Origin: Pseudomonas fulva 12-X
GTDB taxonomy: Bacteria > Pseudomonadota > Gammaproteobacteria > Pseudomonadales > Pseudomonadaceae
Length of the DNA: 64,000 nucleotides
Direction: 5' to 3'
Assembly (NCBI RefSeq): GCF_000213805.1
Contig: NC_015556.1
Span: 3,301,001 to 3,365,000, forward strand
Shown: one piece after another, positions 39,142 to 47,991 of the stretch
Layout of the letters: every line of letters begins with the position of its first letter
Numbering within the stretch: position 1 is the stretch's first letter
Translations under genes and position numbers: made by a program
Notes under the pieces: model-generated
Told to the model about the DNA's origin: nothing
The model's input: only the letters and a program-made list of their open reading frames with translations
Databases searched by the model: none

Positions 39142-39702
39142 CTAGTGGCTGTCGATAAGCCGGAGCAGTCTCTCCACCGTCTCGTCGAGACTGCCGGAGT
39201 TATCCAGTCGGATGATGCGCCGATCGGCCTGCATGAAAGCGCTGCCGCTCAGCTCAGCGCTTCGTGCCAGCCGCGCTTCGATCTCACCCACATCCTCCCG
39301 CGCTCGAGCGAGCAGGCGTCTTCTCAGGATGGCTGGCTCGACCTGAAGCAGAACGGCAAGCAGGTCGGGGTACCTCCTGCGAGCCTCATCCAGATAACCG
39401 CGCGAGCCATTGACGATCACTTGGTAACCATCGGCAAGCCATTCTTCGATTTCCCTGGGAATCCCGTAAGCCAAGCCATTGGCACGCCAGACCATGGCAA
39501 AATCGCCGGCACGTTCGCGCTCGCCGAACTCCCGAGGCGACACGGAAACAGCCTCTTCGCCCATCGCCTCGGCTGAGCGAGTGATGACCCGCCGCGCTAT
39601 GCGACAGCCACGCCCCTCAAGACTTTGCTGCAAGCGCTGCAGCACGCTGTCCTTACCGGCTCCGGAAGGCCCCATCAGAAAGATCAGCCTGCCAGCATTC
39701 AT
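39142..39702 (-). CDS. phnN: ribose 1,5-bisphosphate phosphokinase PhnN
   Basis: 186-residue guanylate-kinase-like enzyme. PhnN converts ribose 1,5-bisphosphate to PRPP at the end of carbon-phosphorus lyase phosphonate breakdown. The P-loop is LIFLMGPSGAGKDSVLQ at residues 5-20; then RRVITRSAEAMGEEAVSV and FAMVWRANGLAYGIPREIEEWL follow the family pattern. The ATG at 39702 has GAGG 7 nt ahead; a GTG 6 nt upstream is weaker. No other phn gene is visible here, although in P. aeruginosa the phn operon lies beside amrZ, as this gene does. Confidence 0.85.
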   Translation of the reverse strand: MNAGRLIFLMGPSGAGKDSVLQRLQQSLEGRGCRIARRVITRSAEAMGEEAVSVSPREFGERERAGDFAMVWRANGLAYGIPREIEEWLADGYQVIVNGSRGYLDEARRRYPDLLAVLLQVEPAILRRRLLARAREDVGEIEARLARSAELSGSAFMQADRRIIRLDNSGSLDETVERLLRLIDSH

Positions 39703-40114
39703 TTGCACACCTCGCCGAGATTGATGCGATGCGCAGCTAAACCACGGCTGCAGCGGATACCAATCATAAGCAATTCACACCACGCCGACGCTAAATCATG
39801 CACAAGTGCATAGAAAACGCATTTTTTATCTCGATTACTAACGAAAATCGTCAAAGGCGGCCCACTGCCATCCACGATAAATGCGACGCTGCGCGCAATC
39901 GGAATCAATTCCGACAACTTGTACTGGCATAAAGCCGGTACTCGGTACAGAATATGACACGTAATTGGCGTCAAATATCTGCTGGCAAGAAGTACGATCA
40001 CCAGACAAAAATGCCGACGTCGTTGAACGGCAGACGCGAAAGATGGTCAGAACCTGACTTTCCGTAGCTTTATGCCATTACAGCTTCGTTTCCCTGAACT
40101 TATTTGGTTGATGT
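39703..40114. promoter_or_regulatory. long noncoding region upstream of amrZ
   Basis: 412 bp between phnN and amrZ, clearly more AT-rich than its neighbours. A minus-strand open frame here has no homology-like features and is rejected. amrZ in P. aeruginosa is AlgU-driven and self-repressing. A GAACTT hexamer occurs at 40097-40102 but lies too close to the amrZ ATG to serve as its AlgU -35 box, and no other strong match was found. GAACCT at about 40050 is a weak alternative. Confidence 0.4.
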
Positions 40115-40444
40115 ATGCGCCCTATGAAACAGGCTATCTACTCCAGCCGTACGGCTGACAAGTTCGTCGTTCGGTTGCCCGACGGCATGCGCGAGCGCAT
40201 CGCTGACGTGGCCCGCCAACACCACCGCAGCATGAACTCCGAGATCATCGCTCGCCTGGAGCAAAGCATGCTTCAGGAAGGCGCTCTGGACGACGAGCTC
40301 GGCGTCCGCCTCGACAGCCCTGAGCTGTCACTGCATGAACGCGAACTGCTGCAGCGCTTCCGCCAATTGTCGCGCCGCCAGCAGAACGCCCTCGTTGCGC
40401 TGATCGCGCACGATGCCGAGATGGCCGCCGGCAACGACGACTGA
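40115..40444 (+). CDS. amrZ: ribbon-helix-helix regulator AmrZ (AlgZ)
   Basis: 109-residue Arc-type regulator controlling alginate, twitching, c-di-GMP and flagellar genes in P. aeruginosa, where it represses fleQ. The N-terminal arm and beta strand [17 protein letters not shown] make base contacts, followed by two helices ([17 protein letters not shown]) to about residue 65. The C-terminal tetramerisation segment [19 protein letters not shown] is highly conserved. FleQ, its known target in P. aeruginosa, is encoded 30 kb away in this window. A bidirectional terminator follows. Confidence 0.96.
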   Translation: MRPMKQAIYSSRTADKFVVRLPDGMRERIADVARQHHRSMNSEIIARLEQSMLQEGALDDELGVRLDSPELSLHERELLQRFRQLSRRQQNALVALIAHDAEMAAGNDD

Positions 40445-40518
40445 TTCGGCAACGGCAAAAATCGCAGGGAGCGATGCTGACGCGCTTGCGACGCCCCGCA
40501 AGTGACGATCAGGCAATA

Positions 40519-40546
40519 AAAAAACCGGCTCAACGCCGGTTTTTTT
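40519..40546 (+). terminator. bidirectional terminator between amrZ and mgtE
   Basis: AAAACCGGC and GCCGGTTTT pair around TCAAC with T-runs on both strands. It separates convergent amrZ and mgtE. Confidence 0.9.
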
Positions 40547-40565
40547 ATGGCTGGAAACTCGGCGA

Positions 40566-42008
40566 CTAAAGCAGGAACAGAGACGCCAGTCCGAGGAAGA
40601 TGAAAAAGCCGCCACTGTCGGTGACAGCGGTGATCATCACGCTGGAGCCCATCGCCGGATCTCGGCCAATGCGCACCAGGGTCATGGGAATCAGCACGCC
40701 CATGAGCGCCGCCAGCAGCAGGTTGAGCGTCATCGCTGCAGTCATCACCACCCCCAGTGACCAGCTGTCGTACAACCCGTAAGCCACGGCGCCGATCACC
40801 CCGCCCCAGACCAGGCCATTGATCAACGCCACGCCCAGCTCCTTGCGAATCAACCGCGAGGTGTTACCGGTACTGACCTGATCGAGAGCCATGGCGCGAA
40901 CGATCATGGTGATGGTCTGATTGCCCGAATTACCACCGATACCGGCAACGATCGGCATCAGCGCAGCCAGCGCCACCAGCTTCTCGATGGAGCCCTCGAA
41001 TAGGCCAATCACCCGCGAGGCCATGAACGCCGTGATCAGGTTGATAGCCAACCAGGACCAACGGTTGCGAACCGACTTCCAGACCGAGGCGAAGATATCT
41101 TCTTCTTCACGAAGACCGGCCATGTTGAGGACTTCGCTTTCGCTCTCCTCACGAATCAGGTCGACCATTTCATCGATGGTCAGACGGCCAATCAGCTTGC
41201 CGTTCTTGTCGACTACAGGTGCCGAAATAAGGTTGTAACGCTCGAAGGCCTGGGCCGCATCGTAGGCATCTTCATCGGGGTGAAAGCTGACCGGGTCATT
41301 GGCCATGACCTCGGCGACCTGCTTGTCCGGGTCATTGACCAGCAAGCGCTTGATCGACAGCACGCCCTTGAGGACGCCGTCATAATCGACCACGAACAAC
41401 TTGTCGGTATGCCCCGGCAGCTCCTTGAGACGACGCAGGTAGCGCAGCACCACTTCGAGACTGACATCCTCACGGATGGTCACCATCTCGAAGTCCATCA
41501 GCGCACCGACCTGCTCCTCTTCATAGGAGAGCGCAGAACGAACCCGCTCGCGCTGCTGAGCATCGAGGGTTTCCATGAGCTCGTGCACGACGTCGCGCGG
41601 CAGCTCCGAGGCCAGGTCGGCCAACTCATCGGCGTCCATTTCCTTGGCGGCCGCGAGGATCTCGTGATCCTCCATATCGGCCAGCAGGGTTTCACGGACG
41701 GCGTCGGAAACTTCGAGCAGGATGTCGCCGTCGCGGTCGGCCTTGACCAACTGCCAGATGGCCAGACGGTCTTCGAGCGGCAGGGCTTCGAGGATGTAGG
41801 CAACGTCGGCCGGGTGCAGGTCATCGAGCTTGCGCTGCAGTTCGGCGAGGTTCTGGCGATGCACCAGACCTTCGACGCGGTCGTGGTGCGGGCCTTCCTG
41901 GCGATGGGTCAGGTCTTCGACCAGCCTGTGCCGCTGCAACAGCTCGACTACCTGAGCAAGTCGATCCTGCAGGCTTTCTTGCGGCTTCTTGGCTTCTACT
42001 TCGGTCAT
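40566..42008 (-). CDS. mgtE: magnesium transporter MgtE
   Basis: 480-residue homodimeric Mg2+ channel of the inner membrane. The N-terminal superhelical domain (about 35-160, DVAYILEALPLEDRLAIWQL) and a pair of CBS domains (about 165-285, VSFHPDEDAYDAAQAFERYN) form the Mg2+-sensing gate. Five transmembrane helices (about 310-480) include the pore motif PIVAGIGGNSGNQTITMIVRA. Between it and the DUF4124-like gene are 321 bp without a gene. Its leader contains a strong AGCCCC/GGGGCT hairpin at 42123-42137, which could be regulatory. Confidence 0.95.
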   Translation of the reverse strand: MTEVEAKKPQESLQDRLAQVVELLQRHRLVEDLTHRQEGPHHDRVEGLVHRQNLAELQRKLDDLHPADVAYILEALPLEDRLAIWQLVKADRDGDILLEVSDAVRETLLADMEDHEILAAAKEMDADELADLASELPRDVVHELMETLDAQQRERVRSALSYEEEQVGALMDFEMVTIREDVSLEVVLRYLRRLKELPGHTDKLFVVDYDGVLKGVLSIKRLLVNDPDKQVAEVMANDPVSFHPDEDAYDAAQAFERYNLISAPVVDKNGKLIGRLTIDEMVDLIREESESEVLNMAGLREEEDIFASVWKSVRNRWSWLAINLITAFMASRVIGLFEGSIEKLVALAALMPIVAGIGGNSGNQTITMIVRAMALDQVSTGNTSRLIRKELGVALINGLVWGGVIGAVAYGLYDSWSLGVVMTAAMTLNLLLAALMGVLIPMTLVRIGRDPAMGSSVMITAVTDSGGFFIFLGLASLFLL

Positions 42009-42329
42009 GGCACACTCCGCCCCCAGCGGCGGCGCGCGCCAGCGAGGGTCAATCAGTCAATACGTGATTGCACACTTGGAATTCTGAGTTACTACTGGGT
42101 AAGTCCATGGAAGGTATCCACAAGCCCCGGCGGGGCTGACGGCGCGAATAATAACATGCCAATCGCTCGAGTACGTGACAAAGGCATGGCAGGACAAGCG
42201 CTTGCAGCATTTTCTTGAGGGCATTCGCACGAGTCCAAAGATGCGACGCCGCCAATCTGGCACAGGACACCTGGCAGCTAGGAGTCACTGGACTAAGCTT
42301 TCCCAGCACACGTCAGGGAGGACGCCAAT
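42009..42329. other. divergent intergenic region mgtE / DUF4124-like gene
   Basis: 321 bp without a supported gene. It holds the strong hairpin at 42123-42137 on the mgtE side and, on the plus side, an AGGGAGGAC ribosome-binding site before 42330. I see no M-box-like riboswitch that I can recognise. Confidence 0.4.
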
Positions 42330-42827
42330 ATGCACTGGACCCGTTGCGCAGCCGTCTGCGCCATCTTGCTCTGCCCTACCCCAACACTGGCCTCGAACGT
42401 GTTTCGCTGCGAAGACACCAATGGCCATATCACCTTTACCAAGCACGGCTGCTCTGAAAACCAGCAGCAGCAGGAACAGCGCGCCCACAATCCAAGACCG
42501 GGAAGCGGCGCAGCCGTTCCATTGGCGTCGCCCAGAGCGAGCAACACCACTGCCAGTTCACGCAGCAACGAGAGCACCCTGACCATCGTTGGCGGCCAGC
42601 AGGACGGCTGCGAAAATGCGGTTACCGGCAACGTCCGGCGCGAAGCGATCATCAGAAAACAGGTGCGCGCCGGGATGACGCGCGGCGATGTGGAAAGCGC
42701 CTTGGGTAAACCAGAACGCATCAGCAAGCGCAACGGCCAGACCACTTACCACTACGCCAGCAAGCACAACAGCGAGCGGCGTACGGTAATTTTCGATCAG
42801 AACGACTGTGTGGCCGGTAAACGCTGA
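42330..42827 (+). CDS. exported DUF4124-like protein with BamE/SmpA-like C-terminal segment
   Basis: 165 residues. Residues 1-21 are a signal peptide (CAAVCAILLCPTPTLAS). Residues about 22-45 (NVFRCEDTNGHITFTKHGC) match the DUF4124 pattern of short exported Pseudomonas proteins. A low-complexity Gln/Ser/Asn linker (about 45-90) is followed by RAGMTRGDVESALGKPERIS and TTYHYASKHN, the shape of a BamE/SmpA/OmlA-type fold. Four cysteines in the mature part suggest disulfides in the periplasm. The function is unknown. A strong terminator follows. Confidence 0.8.
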   Translation: MHWTRCAAVCAILLCPTPTLASNVFRCEDTNGHITFTKHGCSENQQQQEQRAHNPRPGSGAAVPLASPRASNTTASSRSNESTLTIVGGQQDGCENAVTGNVRREAIIRKQVRAGMTRGDVESALGKPERISKRNGQTTYHYASKHNSERRTVIFDQNDCVAGKR

Positions 42828-42848
42828 GGCAAAAATCCCAGGTAAAGA

Positions 42849-42878
42849 AAAAGGGCCTGCATCGCTGCAGGCCCTTTT
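42849..42878 (+). terminator. bidirectional terminator
   Basis: AAAAGGGCCTGCA and TGCAGGCCCTTTT form a 13-bp perfect stem around TCGC. It ends the DUF4124-like gene on the plus strand and the tRNA-Arg array on the minus strand. Confidence 0.93.
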
Positions 42879-42882
42879 GGTG

Positions 42883-42959
42883 TGGCGGACTCAGGAGGAT
42901 TCGAACCTCCGACCGCTCGGTTCGTAGCCGAGTACTCTATCCAGCTGAGCTATGAGTCC
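42883..42959 (-). tRNA. tRNA-Arg (ACG), copy 3 in transcript order
   Basis: 77-nt tRNA with CCA. Acceptor GGACTCA/TGAGTCC, and anticodon loop CTACGAA gives ACG (A34 becomes inosine). Identical in sequence to the other two copies. Confidence 0.97.
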
Positions 42960-43030
42960 GTGTGGCGCTTTTAGACCAGATCACCGCTGGTTCACGCTAA
43001 ATGCCCTGCACTGCTGCAAGCCATTCAATA

Positions 43031-43107
43031 TGGCGGACTCAGGAGGATTCGAACCTCCGACCGCTCGGTTCGTAGCCGAGTACTCTATCCAGCTGAGCTA
43101 TGAGTCC
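43031..43107 (-). tRNA. tRNA-Arg (ACG), copy 2 in transcript order
   Basis: 77-nt tRNA identical to the copies at 42883 and 43179. The repeat period is exactly 148 bp, with a diverging 71-nt spacer. Confidence 0.97.
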
Positions 43108-43178
43108 GTGTGGTGCTTTTAGACCAGGTCACCGCTGGTTGAAACAAAATGGCCTGCATTGCTGCAAGCCATTCAATA

Positions 43179-43255
43179 TGGCGGACTCAGGAGGATTCGA
43201 ACCTCCGACCGCTCGGTTCGTAGCCGAGTACTCTATCCAGCTGAGCTATGAGTCC
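43179..43255 (-). tRNA. tRNA-Arg (ACG), copy 1 in transcript order
   Basis: 77-nt tRNA identical to the other two. It follows tRNA-Ser on the same strand, so csrA/tRNA-Ser/tRNA-Arg may be a common transcript, as in other Pseudomonas. Confidence 0.97.
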
Positions 43256-43323
43256 GTTGGTACTTTTATACCAGATTACCTCTGGTTGTTTGCCAGCCCG
43301 GTATAACCCGGCTTGCCAAATAA

Positions 43324-43414
43324 TGGCGGAGAAGGGGGGATTCGAACCCCCGACACCCTTTTGAGGTGTACTCCCTTAGCAGGGGAGCGCCTTCGGCCAC
43401 TCGGCCACCTCTCC
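43324..43414 (-). tRNA. tRNA-Ser (GCT)
   Basis: 91-nt class II tRNA with a long variable arm (GTACACCTCAAAAGGGTGTC) and encoded CCA. Anticodon loop CTGCTAA gives GCT. It lies 61 bp downstream of csrA. Confidence 0.97.
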
Positions 43415-43475
43415 GCAACACGGGGCGCATGATAAACATGTTTTCCCCGTTTGCAAACCAAAATTTTGAGAAAAA

Positions 43476-43661
43476 TTAATGGTTTGGTTCTTCGCCCTTC
43501 TCTTTCTGGATGCGCTGGTAGATCTCTTCGCGGTGAACGGCGACTTCCTTCGGCGCGTTGACGCCAATCCGCACCTGATTACCTTTAACACCCAATACGG
43601 TGACAGTGACTTCGTCACCCACCATCAGGGTCTCTCCGACCCGGCGAGTCAGAATCAGCAT
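43476..43661 (-). CDS. csrA: carbon storage regulator CsrA (RsmA)
   Basis: 61-residue RNA-binding dimer that represses translation by binding GGA hairpins near ribosome-binding sites. [20 protein letters not shown] opens the protein; the RNA-contact residues L4/R6 in the first strand and the late [12 protein letters not shown] (with the essential Arg44) are present. In Pseudomonas it promotes motility and acute behaviour and opposes biofilm; RsmY/RsmZ antagonise it (not in this window). AAGGAG precedes the ATG. An AlgU-type promoter candidate lies upstream. Confidence 0.98.
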   Translation of the reverse strand: MLILTRRVGETLMVGDEVTVTVLGVKGNQVRIGVNAPKEVAVHREEIYQRIQKEKGEEPNH

Positions 43662-43754
43662 TCCTTTCTCCTTACGGATTCAATTTCGGACAACAAGTCT
43701 GCAAACGTGAAAAGCGTCGGCTGGACGCAACACCACCCAGCCAGCACCCAAGTA

Positions 43755-43782
43755 TTGACCAGTACGGACGGAAGGAAAGTTC
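43755..43782 (-). promoter_or_regulatory. candidate AlgU (sigma-22) promoter of csrA
   Basis: On the minus strand GAACTT (43782-43777) is followed after 17 nt by GTCAA (43759-43755). GAACTT is the exact AlgU -35 box; the -10 is only partial. In P. aeruginosa rsmA has an AlgU-dependent promoter in this position, which supports the call. Confidence 0.5.
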
Positions 43783-43803
43783 CACCAACACCAACCAAAA
43801 CAA

Positions 43804-43830
43804 CAAAAGGCGCGGATGACCGCGCCTTTT
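43804..43830 (-). terminator. intrinsic terminator of lysC
   Basis: AAAAGGCGCGG and CCGCGCCTTTT pair around ATGA and are followed on the minus strand by TTGTTTTGG. It lies 11 nt after the lysC stop codon. Confidence 0.93.
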
Positions 43831-43840
43831 GCGTGACACC

Positions 43841-45079
43841 TCAGTCGCCCTGTCGGGCCGGGGCATCGAGTTCGAACGCAGTGTGCAGGGCACGCACCGC
43901 CAATTCCAGATATTTCTCTTCGATGACCACCGAGACCTTGATCTCGGACGTGGAGATCATCTGAATATTGATGTTCTCCTTGGCCAGCGCTTCGAACATC
44001 CGGCTGGCCACGCCTGCGTGGGAACGCATGCCGACGCCGACGATGGACACCTTGGCGATGTTAACGTCTCCGACCACTTCACGAGCACCGAGTTCGCGAG
44101 CGGTGGCTTCGAGCACCTGCTGCGCGTTCTGGTAGTCGTTGCGGTGCACGGTGAAGGTGAAGTCGGTGGTGTTATCGTGCGCGACATTCTGCACGATCAT
44201 GTCCACTTCGATATTGGCGGAGCTGATCGGGCCGAGAATCTTGAACGCAACGCCCGGCAGGTCAGGCACGCCACGGATGGTCAGCTTGGCTTCGTCGCGA
44301 TTGAAGGCGATGCCGGAGATGATCGGCTGTTCCATGGATTCCTCTTCATCAAGGGTAATGAGGGTGCCCGGACCCTCCTGGAAGCTGTGCAGAACGCGCA
44401 GCGGTACGTTGTACTTGCCGGCGAATTCCACCGAGCGGATTTGCAGCACTTTCGAACCGAGGCTGGCCATTTCCAGCATCTCTTCGAATGTGATCTTCTC
44501 CAGGCGCTGAGCCTTGGGCACCACGCGAGGGTCGGTGGTGTAAACGCCATCGACGTCGGTGTAGATCTGGCATTCGTCGGCCTTCAGGGCCGCCGCCAGG
44601 GCCACGCCCGTGGTATCGGAGCCGCCACGGCCGAGAGTGGTGATGTTGCCCTGCTCGTCCACGCCCTGGAAGCCAGCGACGACTACCACGCGACCGGCCT
44701 TGAGGTCGGCGCGAATATTGGTGTCGTCGATACTCAGAATACGCGCCTTGGTGTGTGCGCTGTCGGTCAGAATGCGCACCTGGCTACCGGTATAGGAGAC
44801 CGCCGGCACGCCGCGCTTGATCAGCGCCATAGCCAGCAACGCGATGGTCACCTGCTCACCGGTGGAAACCATCACATCGAGCTCGCGAGCGATCGGCTGG
44901 TCGTCGCTGATCTGCTTGGCCAGGTCGATAAGACGATTGGTCTCGCCGCTCATTGCGGATACCACGACGACGATGTCATCGCCCTTCTCGCGGAATTTCT
45001 TCACCTTCTCGGCGACCTGTGCGATCCGCTCGACGGTGCCGACGGACGTGCCGCCGAATTTCTGTACGATCAAAGCCAT
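43841..45079 (-). CDS. lysC: aspartate kinase
   Basis: 412-residue enzyme phosphorylating aspartate, first step to lysine, threonine, methionine and diaminopimelate. The start ALIVQKFGGTSVGTVERI gives the KFGGTSV motif at residues 7-13. GRGGSDTTGVALAAALKAD near 170 and VYTTDPRVVPKA near 200 complete the kinase fold. Two ACT domains (about 265-400) provide feedback control by Lys/Thr. The protein ends in ELDAPARQGD. It lies between alaS and csrA. Confidence 0.98.
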   Translation of the reverse strand: MALIVQKFGGTSVGTVERIAQVAEKVKKFREKGDDIVVVVSAMSGETNRLIDLAKQISDDQPIARELDVMVSTGEQVTIALLAMALIKRGVPAVSYTGSQVRILTDSAHTKARILSIDDTNIRADLKAGRVVVVAGFQGVDEQGNITTLGRGGSDTTGVALAAALKADECQIYTDVDGVYTTDPRVVPKAQRLEKITFEEMLEMASLGSKVLQIRSVEFAGKYNVPLRVLHSFQEGPGTLITLDEEESMEQPIISGIAFNRDEAKLTIRGVPDLPGVAFKILGPISSANIEVDMIVQNVAHDNTTDFTFTVHRNDYQNAQQVLEATARELGAREVVGDVNIAKVSIVGVGMRSHAGVASRMFEALAKENINIQMISTSEIKVSVVIEEKYLELAVRALHTAFELDAPARQGD

Positions 45080-45193
45080 TTCAAAGCTGCCTCAGCCCGT
45101 GACGGGCGCCCATTAAACAGACAACACCACCGCACACCACCGCGTCGCCCGCCGGGCATGGCGAGCAGCGCGGTCACGCTTGAGTTACGGGCC

Positions 45194-47824
45194 TCAGAGG
45201 CCCTGCTCGACGAACGAGCCGACCAGCGCCAGGGCACCGTCGAGCGCGGCCGCATCGACCCCGCCACCCTGCGCCATGTCAGGACGACCACCGCCCTTGC
45301 CGCCTACGGCCGCAGCGGCCTGCTTCATCAGGTCGCCGGCTTTCAGCTTGGCGGTCAGGTCCTGGGTCACGCCAGCCACCAGCACGACCTTGTCGTCCTG
45401 CACGCCGCCGAGCAGGATCACCGCACTGCCGAGCTTGTTCTTCAGTTGATCGACCAGCGCCAGCAGGCCTTTGCCATCAAGGCCATCGATGCGCGCGCTG
45501 AGCGTTTTCACGCCCTTGACGTCCACGGCCGAGCCGGCCAGGTCGCTGCCTGCCGCACTGGCGGCCTTGGCCTTGAGCTGCTCCAGCTCCTTTTCCAGCT
45601 GACGATTGCGATCGATCACCGCCGCGAGCTTGTCGAGCAGGTTGTCGCGGCTGCCCTTGACCAGGCTCGCGGCCTCTTTCAATTGCTCTTCGGCGCCGTT
45701 CAGATAGGCGAACGCCGCTGCACCGGTGACCGCTTCGATGCGGCGCACGCCGGCGGCCACACCGCCTTCGCTGACGATCTTGAAAACGCCGATGTCGCCG
45801 GTACGGTTGGCGTGGATGCCGCCGCACAGTTCGACCGAGAAACCGTCGCCCATGGTCAGCACGCGCACGCTGTCGCCATACTTCTCGCCGAACAGCGCCA
45901 TGGCGCCCTTGGCCTTGGCGCTCTCGATATCCATTTCCTCGGTCTGCACCGGGGTGTTGCGACGCACTTCGCGGTTGACGATTTCTTCCAGCTCCTTGAG
46001 CTGCTCAGGCTTGATCGCTTCGAAGTGGCTGAAGTCGAAACGCAGACGCTGGCTGTCGACCAGCGAGCCTTTCTGCTGCACGTGTTCGCCGAGCACCTGG
46101 CGCAGCGCGGCGTGCAGCAGGTGCGTAGCGGAGTGATTGAGGCCGGTGGCGGTACGCACCGAGGCATCCACCTCGGCGTTGATGGTGGCGCCGACGCTCA
46201 GGCTGCCCTTGCTGACCACGCCATGGTGCAGCCACGCGCCGCCGACCTTGGTGGTGTCGCGCACGTCGAAGCGCACGCCCGGGCCTTCGAGGAAGCCGCA
46301 GTCACCGATCTGGCCGCCGGATTCGGCGTAGAACGGTGTCTGGTCGAGCACCACGACGCCCTCCTCACCTTCGTTCAGGGTATCGACGGGCTGGCCGTCG
46401 CGCAGCAGCACCAGCAGCTCGCCGCTGGCAACCGTGGCGCCGTAGCCGAGGAAGCGGGTGTCCTTGTCGACCTTGACCAGGCTGTTGTAGTCCACGCCGA
46501 AGGAGCTGGCGGAGCGGGCGCGTACGCGCTGGGCTTCCATCTCGCGCTCGAAGCCGGCTTCGTCGAGGGTCAGCTCGCGCTCACGGGCGATGTCGCCGGT
46601 CAGATCCATCGGGAAGCCGTAGGTGTCGTACAGCTTGAAGATGATTTCGCCCGGAATGACGGAGCCTTTCAGCTCGGCCAGATCCTGTTCGAGGATCTTC
46701 AGGCCCTGCTCCAGGGTCTTAGCGAACTGCTCTTCTTCGGTTTTCAGCACGCGCTCGATATGCGCCTGCTGCTGTTTCAGCTCAGGGAAGGCTTCGCCCA
46801 TCTCGCTGGCCAGGGCCGCGACGATCTTGTGGAAGAAGCTGCCCTTGGCGCCCAACTTGTTCCCGTGGCGGCAGGCGCGACGAATGATGCGGCGCAGCAC
46901 GTAGCCGCGGCCTTCGTTGGACGGCGTGACGCCGTCGGCGATCAGGAAGCTGCAGGAGCGGATGTGGTCCGCCACCACTTTCAGCGACGCGTCACCATTG
47001 TTGGCGCAGCCGATGGCCTGGGCACTGGCCGCCAGCAGGCTCTGGAACAGGTCGATCTCGTAGTTCGAGTTGACGTGCTGCAGCACGGCGCTGATGCGCT
47101 CCAGGCCCATGCCGGTGTCCACGCTCGGCGCCGGCAGCGGGTGCAGCACGCCGTCTGAGGTACGGTTGAACTGCATGAACACGTTGTTCCAGATCTCGAT
47201 GTAGCGGTCGCCATCTTCTTCCGGGCTGCCGGGTGGGCCGCCCCAGATGTGCTCGCCGTGGTCGAAGAAGATTTCGGTGCACGGGCCGCACGGGCCGGTA
47301 TCGCCCATGGTCCAGAAGTTGTCGGAGGCGTAAGGCGCGCCCTTGTTGTCGCCGATGCGAATCATCCGCTCGGCAGGCACACCGACTTCCTTGGTCCAGA
47401 TGTCGTAGGCCTCGTCATCGGTGGCATACACCGTGACCCACAGCTTTTCCTTGGGCAGCTTCAGCCACTTGTCGCCGGTGAGAAATTCCCAGGCGAAGTG
47501 AATGGCATCGCGCTTGAAATAATCGCCAAAGCTGAAGTTGCCGAGCATTTCGAAGAAGGTGTGGTGGCGCGCGGTGTAACCGACGTTTTCCAGGTCGTTG
47601 TGCTTGCCACCGGCACGCACGCACTTCTGGCTGGTGGCGGCGCGGGTGTAGGCGCGCTTTTCCAGGCCCAGGAAGCAGTCCTTGAACTGGTTCATGCCGG
47701 CGTTGGTGAACAGCAACGTGGGGTCGTTGTTCGGAATCAGGGAGCTGGAAGCGACACGGGTGTGCCCCTTCTCTTCGAAGAAGCTCAGGAAAGCTTCACG
47801 GATTTCTGCGCTTTTCATTGGCAA
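45194..47824 (-). CDS. alaS: alanyl-tRNA synthetase
   Basis: 876-residue class II synthetase. The order is the aminoacylation domain ([20 protein letters not shown], then [18 protein letters not shown]), the editing domain with zinc motif [13 protein letters not shown] near 566 and [13 protein letters not shown] near 664, and the C-terminal DHHA1 domain (about 740-870, [11 protein letters not shown]). The length is normal. It is followed by lysC after 114 bp on the same strand. Confidence 0.98.
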   Translation of the reverse strand: MPMKSAEIREAFLSFFEEKGHTRVASSSLIPNNDPTLLFTNAGMNQFKDCFLGLEKRAYTRAATSQKCVRAGGKHNDLENVGYTARHHTFFEMLGNFSFGDYFKRDAIHFAWEFLTGDKWLKLPKEKLWVTVYATDDEAYDIWTKEVGVPAERMIRIGDNKGAPYASDNFWTMGDTGPCGPCTEIFFDHGEHIWGGPPGSPEEDGDRYIEIWNNVFMQFNRTSDGVLHPLPAPSVDTGMGLERISAVLQHVNSNYEIDLFQSLLAASAQAIGCANNGDASLKVVADHIRSCSFLIADGVTPSNEGRGYVLRRIIRRACRHGNKLGAKGSFFHKIVAALASEMGEAFPELKQQQAHIERVLKTEEEQFAKTLEQGLKILEQDLAELKGSVIPGEIIFKLYDTYGFPMDLTGDIARERELTLDEAGFEREMEAQRVRARSASSFGVDYNSLVKVDKDTRFLGYGATVASGELLVLLRDGQPVDTLNEGEEGVVVLDQTPFYAESGGQIGDCGFLEGPGVRFDVRDTTKVGGAWLHHGVVSKGSLSVGATINAEVDASVRTATGLNHSATHLLHAALRQVLGEHVQQKGSLVDSQRLRFDFSHFEAIKPEQLKELEEIVNREVRRNTPVQTEEMDIESAKAKGAMALFGEKYGDSVRVLTMGDGFSVELCGGIHANRTGDIGVFKIVSEGGVAAGVRRIEAVTGAAAFAYLNGAEEQLKEAASLVKGSRDNLLDKLAAVIDRNRQLEKELEQLKAKAASAAGSDLAGSAVDVKGVKTLSARIDGLDGKGLLALVDQLKNKLGSAVILLGGVQDDKVVLVAGVTQDLTAKLKAGDLMKQAAAAVGGKGGGRPDMAQGGGVDAAALDGALALVGSFVEQGL

Positions 47825-47991
47825 TTTCCAGGAAAACAGGCGGCCACGGCGAAGCCGGCAAAAGCCCGCATTATATCGGCCTGGGCCGCGGCGGCTAGGC
47901 CATGGGCTGATTTATTTGCACGGGGCGCGATGGCAGGAAAACACTGGGCCGCAGCGGCCAGACCAATGCCTGGCGCTGCAAGCCGGCTAAC

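Larger units (their letters stand above)
42883..43255 (-). repeat. 148-bp tandem repeat carrying three tRNA-Arg genes
   Basis: Start positions 42883, 43031 and 43179 are 148 bp apart. The spacers share GCTTTTAGACCAG, TCACCGCTGGTT, CTGCA and GCTGCAAGCCATTCAATA but differ at scattered positions, so the duplication is old in the spacers while the tRNAs are kept identical. Confidence 0.9.

Noticed and set aside
39699..40001. 100-codon minus-strand frame upstream of amrZ
   Set aside because: No ribosome-binding site, mixed hydrophobic composition, and it overlaps the phnN start region; the region looks regulatory.
42883..43255. CRISPR-like regular repeats
   Set aside because: The regular 148-bp units are tRNA-Arg genes with spacers; no Cas genes and no short repeats of CRISPR length.
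43829..47158. 1109-codon open frame on the plus strand opposite lysC and alaS
   Set aside because: It is antisense to two certain essential genes. Its composition (His, Gln, Ala, Val rich) is the usual reading of the complement of GC-rich codons, with no domain or ribosome-binding site.
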